Assembly: GCA_044371425.1 (NCBI GenBank)
Contig: JBILTR010000007.1
Span: forward strand, 1 to 64,000
From: JBEISR01 sp044371425
GTDB lineage: Bacteria > Planctomycetota > Planctomycetia > Pirellulales > Pirellulaceae
Reading direction: 5' to 3'
DNA length: 64,000 bases
The first letter of the stretch is position 1. Each line of letters begins with the position of its first letter. The notes beneath the pieces were generated by a model, which saw only the letters and a program-made list of their open reading frames with translations, was not told the DNA's origin and searched no databases. Below are positions 63,928-64,000 of the stretch, one piece after another. The translations under genes were made by a program, and so were the position numbers.

Positions 63928-64000
63928 CGCACCCTCCCTGGTTACACAATGCCTCCATACATTCGTTAGAACCCCTTTTACCGGACCTGCGGTTCCCGCA

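Overview
The window is G+C-rich chromosomal DNA from a member of the Planctomycetota, most probably of the Pirellulales type. The evidence is the typical gene set: a DUF1549/DUF1553 cytochrome-like protein, a PPC-type secreted protein and a DUF1501 Tat protein in one operon; a bacterial microcompartment (BMC) shell protein; a Ser/Thr kinase with a C-terminal repeat region; a secretin-like protein made of N-domains; a Gly-rich PEP-CTERM protein; and many secreted proteins without close relatives elsewhere. The species cannot be named from sequence alone.

Layout. 1-1476: 3' end of a Gln/Gly-repeat DUF4129 membrane protein, convergent with an SGNH hydrolase. 1558-5218: a leftward operon with two ABC-2 type ATPase/permease pairs. 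5569-11594: the rightward DUF1549-PPC-DUF1501 operon. 11871-14117: a leftward DUF3299 operon. 14484-15722: a DadA-like amino acid oxidase. 16013-22702: an integrated element of about 6.6 kb, bounded by perfect 55-bp direct repeats in tRNA-Pro(CGG). It carries a tyrosine recombinase, a sigma-like/HTH protein, a primase-helicase and a coiled-coil protein, followed by about 1 kb of non-coding DNA. 22964-25977: a PEGA lipoprotein, a Tyr-rich secreted peptide and an orphan double-BMC shell protein. 26403-31704: an HME-RND metal efflux operon (CzcA/CzcB type) led by a His-containing secreted protein. 32227-35525: a PstS-like binding protein, a PDZ/YbaY-like/DUF4214-like secreted protein and DNA polymerase III delta prime. 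35890-40974: VanZ-like protein, Ser/Thr kinase and flavin halogenase-like oxidoreductase. 41319-46649: sugar isomerase-like protein, heptosyltransferase-like GT9, CAP59-like glycosyltransferase and an MsbA-like exporter. 46899-50059: TPR protein, RecO, BamD-like lipoprotein and LptE-like lipoprotein. 50105-54381: sialidase-like protein and the N-domain secretin-like protein. 54615-55655: a divergent RNase HII homologue. 56802-61085: sucA and sucB of 2-oxoglutarate dehydrogenase. 61630-63927: a giant Gly-rich PEP-CTERM protein.

The most unusual feature is a dispersed repeat system found only between genes (11.7, 15.8, 24.8-25.2, 26.3, 31.8-32.1 and 35.6-35.9 kb). Its basic unit is a REP-like hairpin with an 8-bp stem and a four-base loop, next to a CTAC foot (GTAG on the other strand). 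The stem sequence differs between loci by compensatory changes. At two loci the hairpins recur at exactly 50 bp. At four loci a structured element of about 138 bp with imperfect terminal inverted repeats is embedded in the array, always in the same orientation. No cognate transposase lies in the window.

Working together, the envelope genes at 41-50 kb look like a surface-polysaccharide and outer-membrane assembly neighbourhood. The integrated element looks like a small satellite or IME-like island, because it has integration and replication functions but no capsid or conjugation genes.
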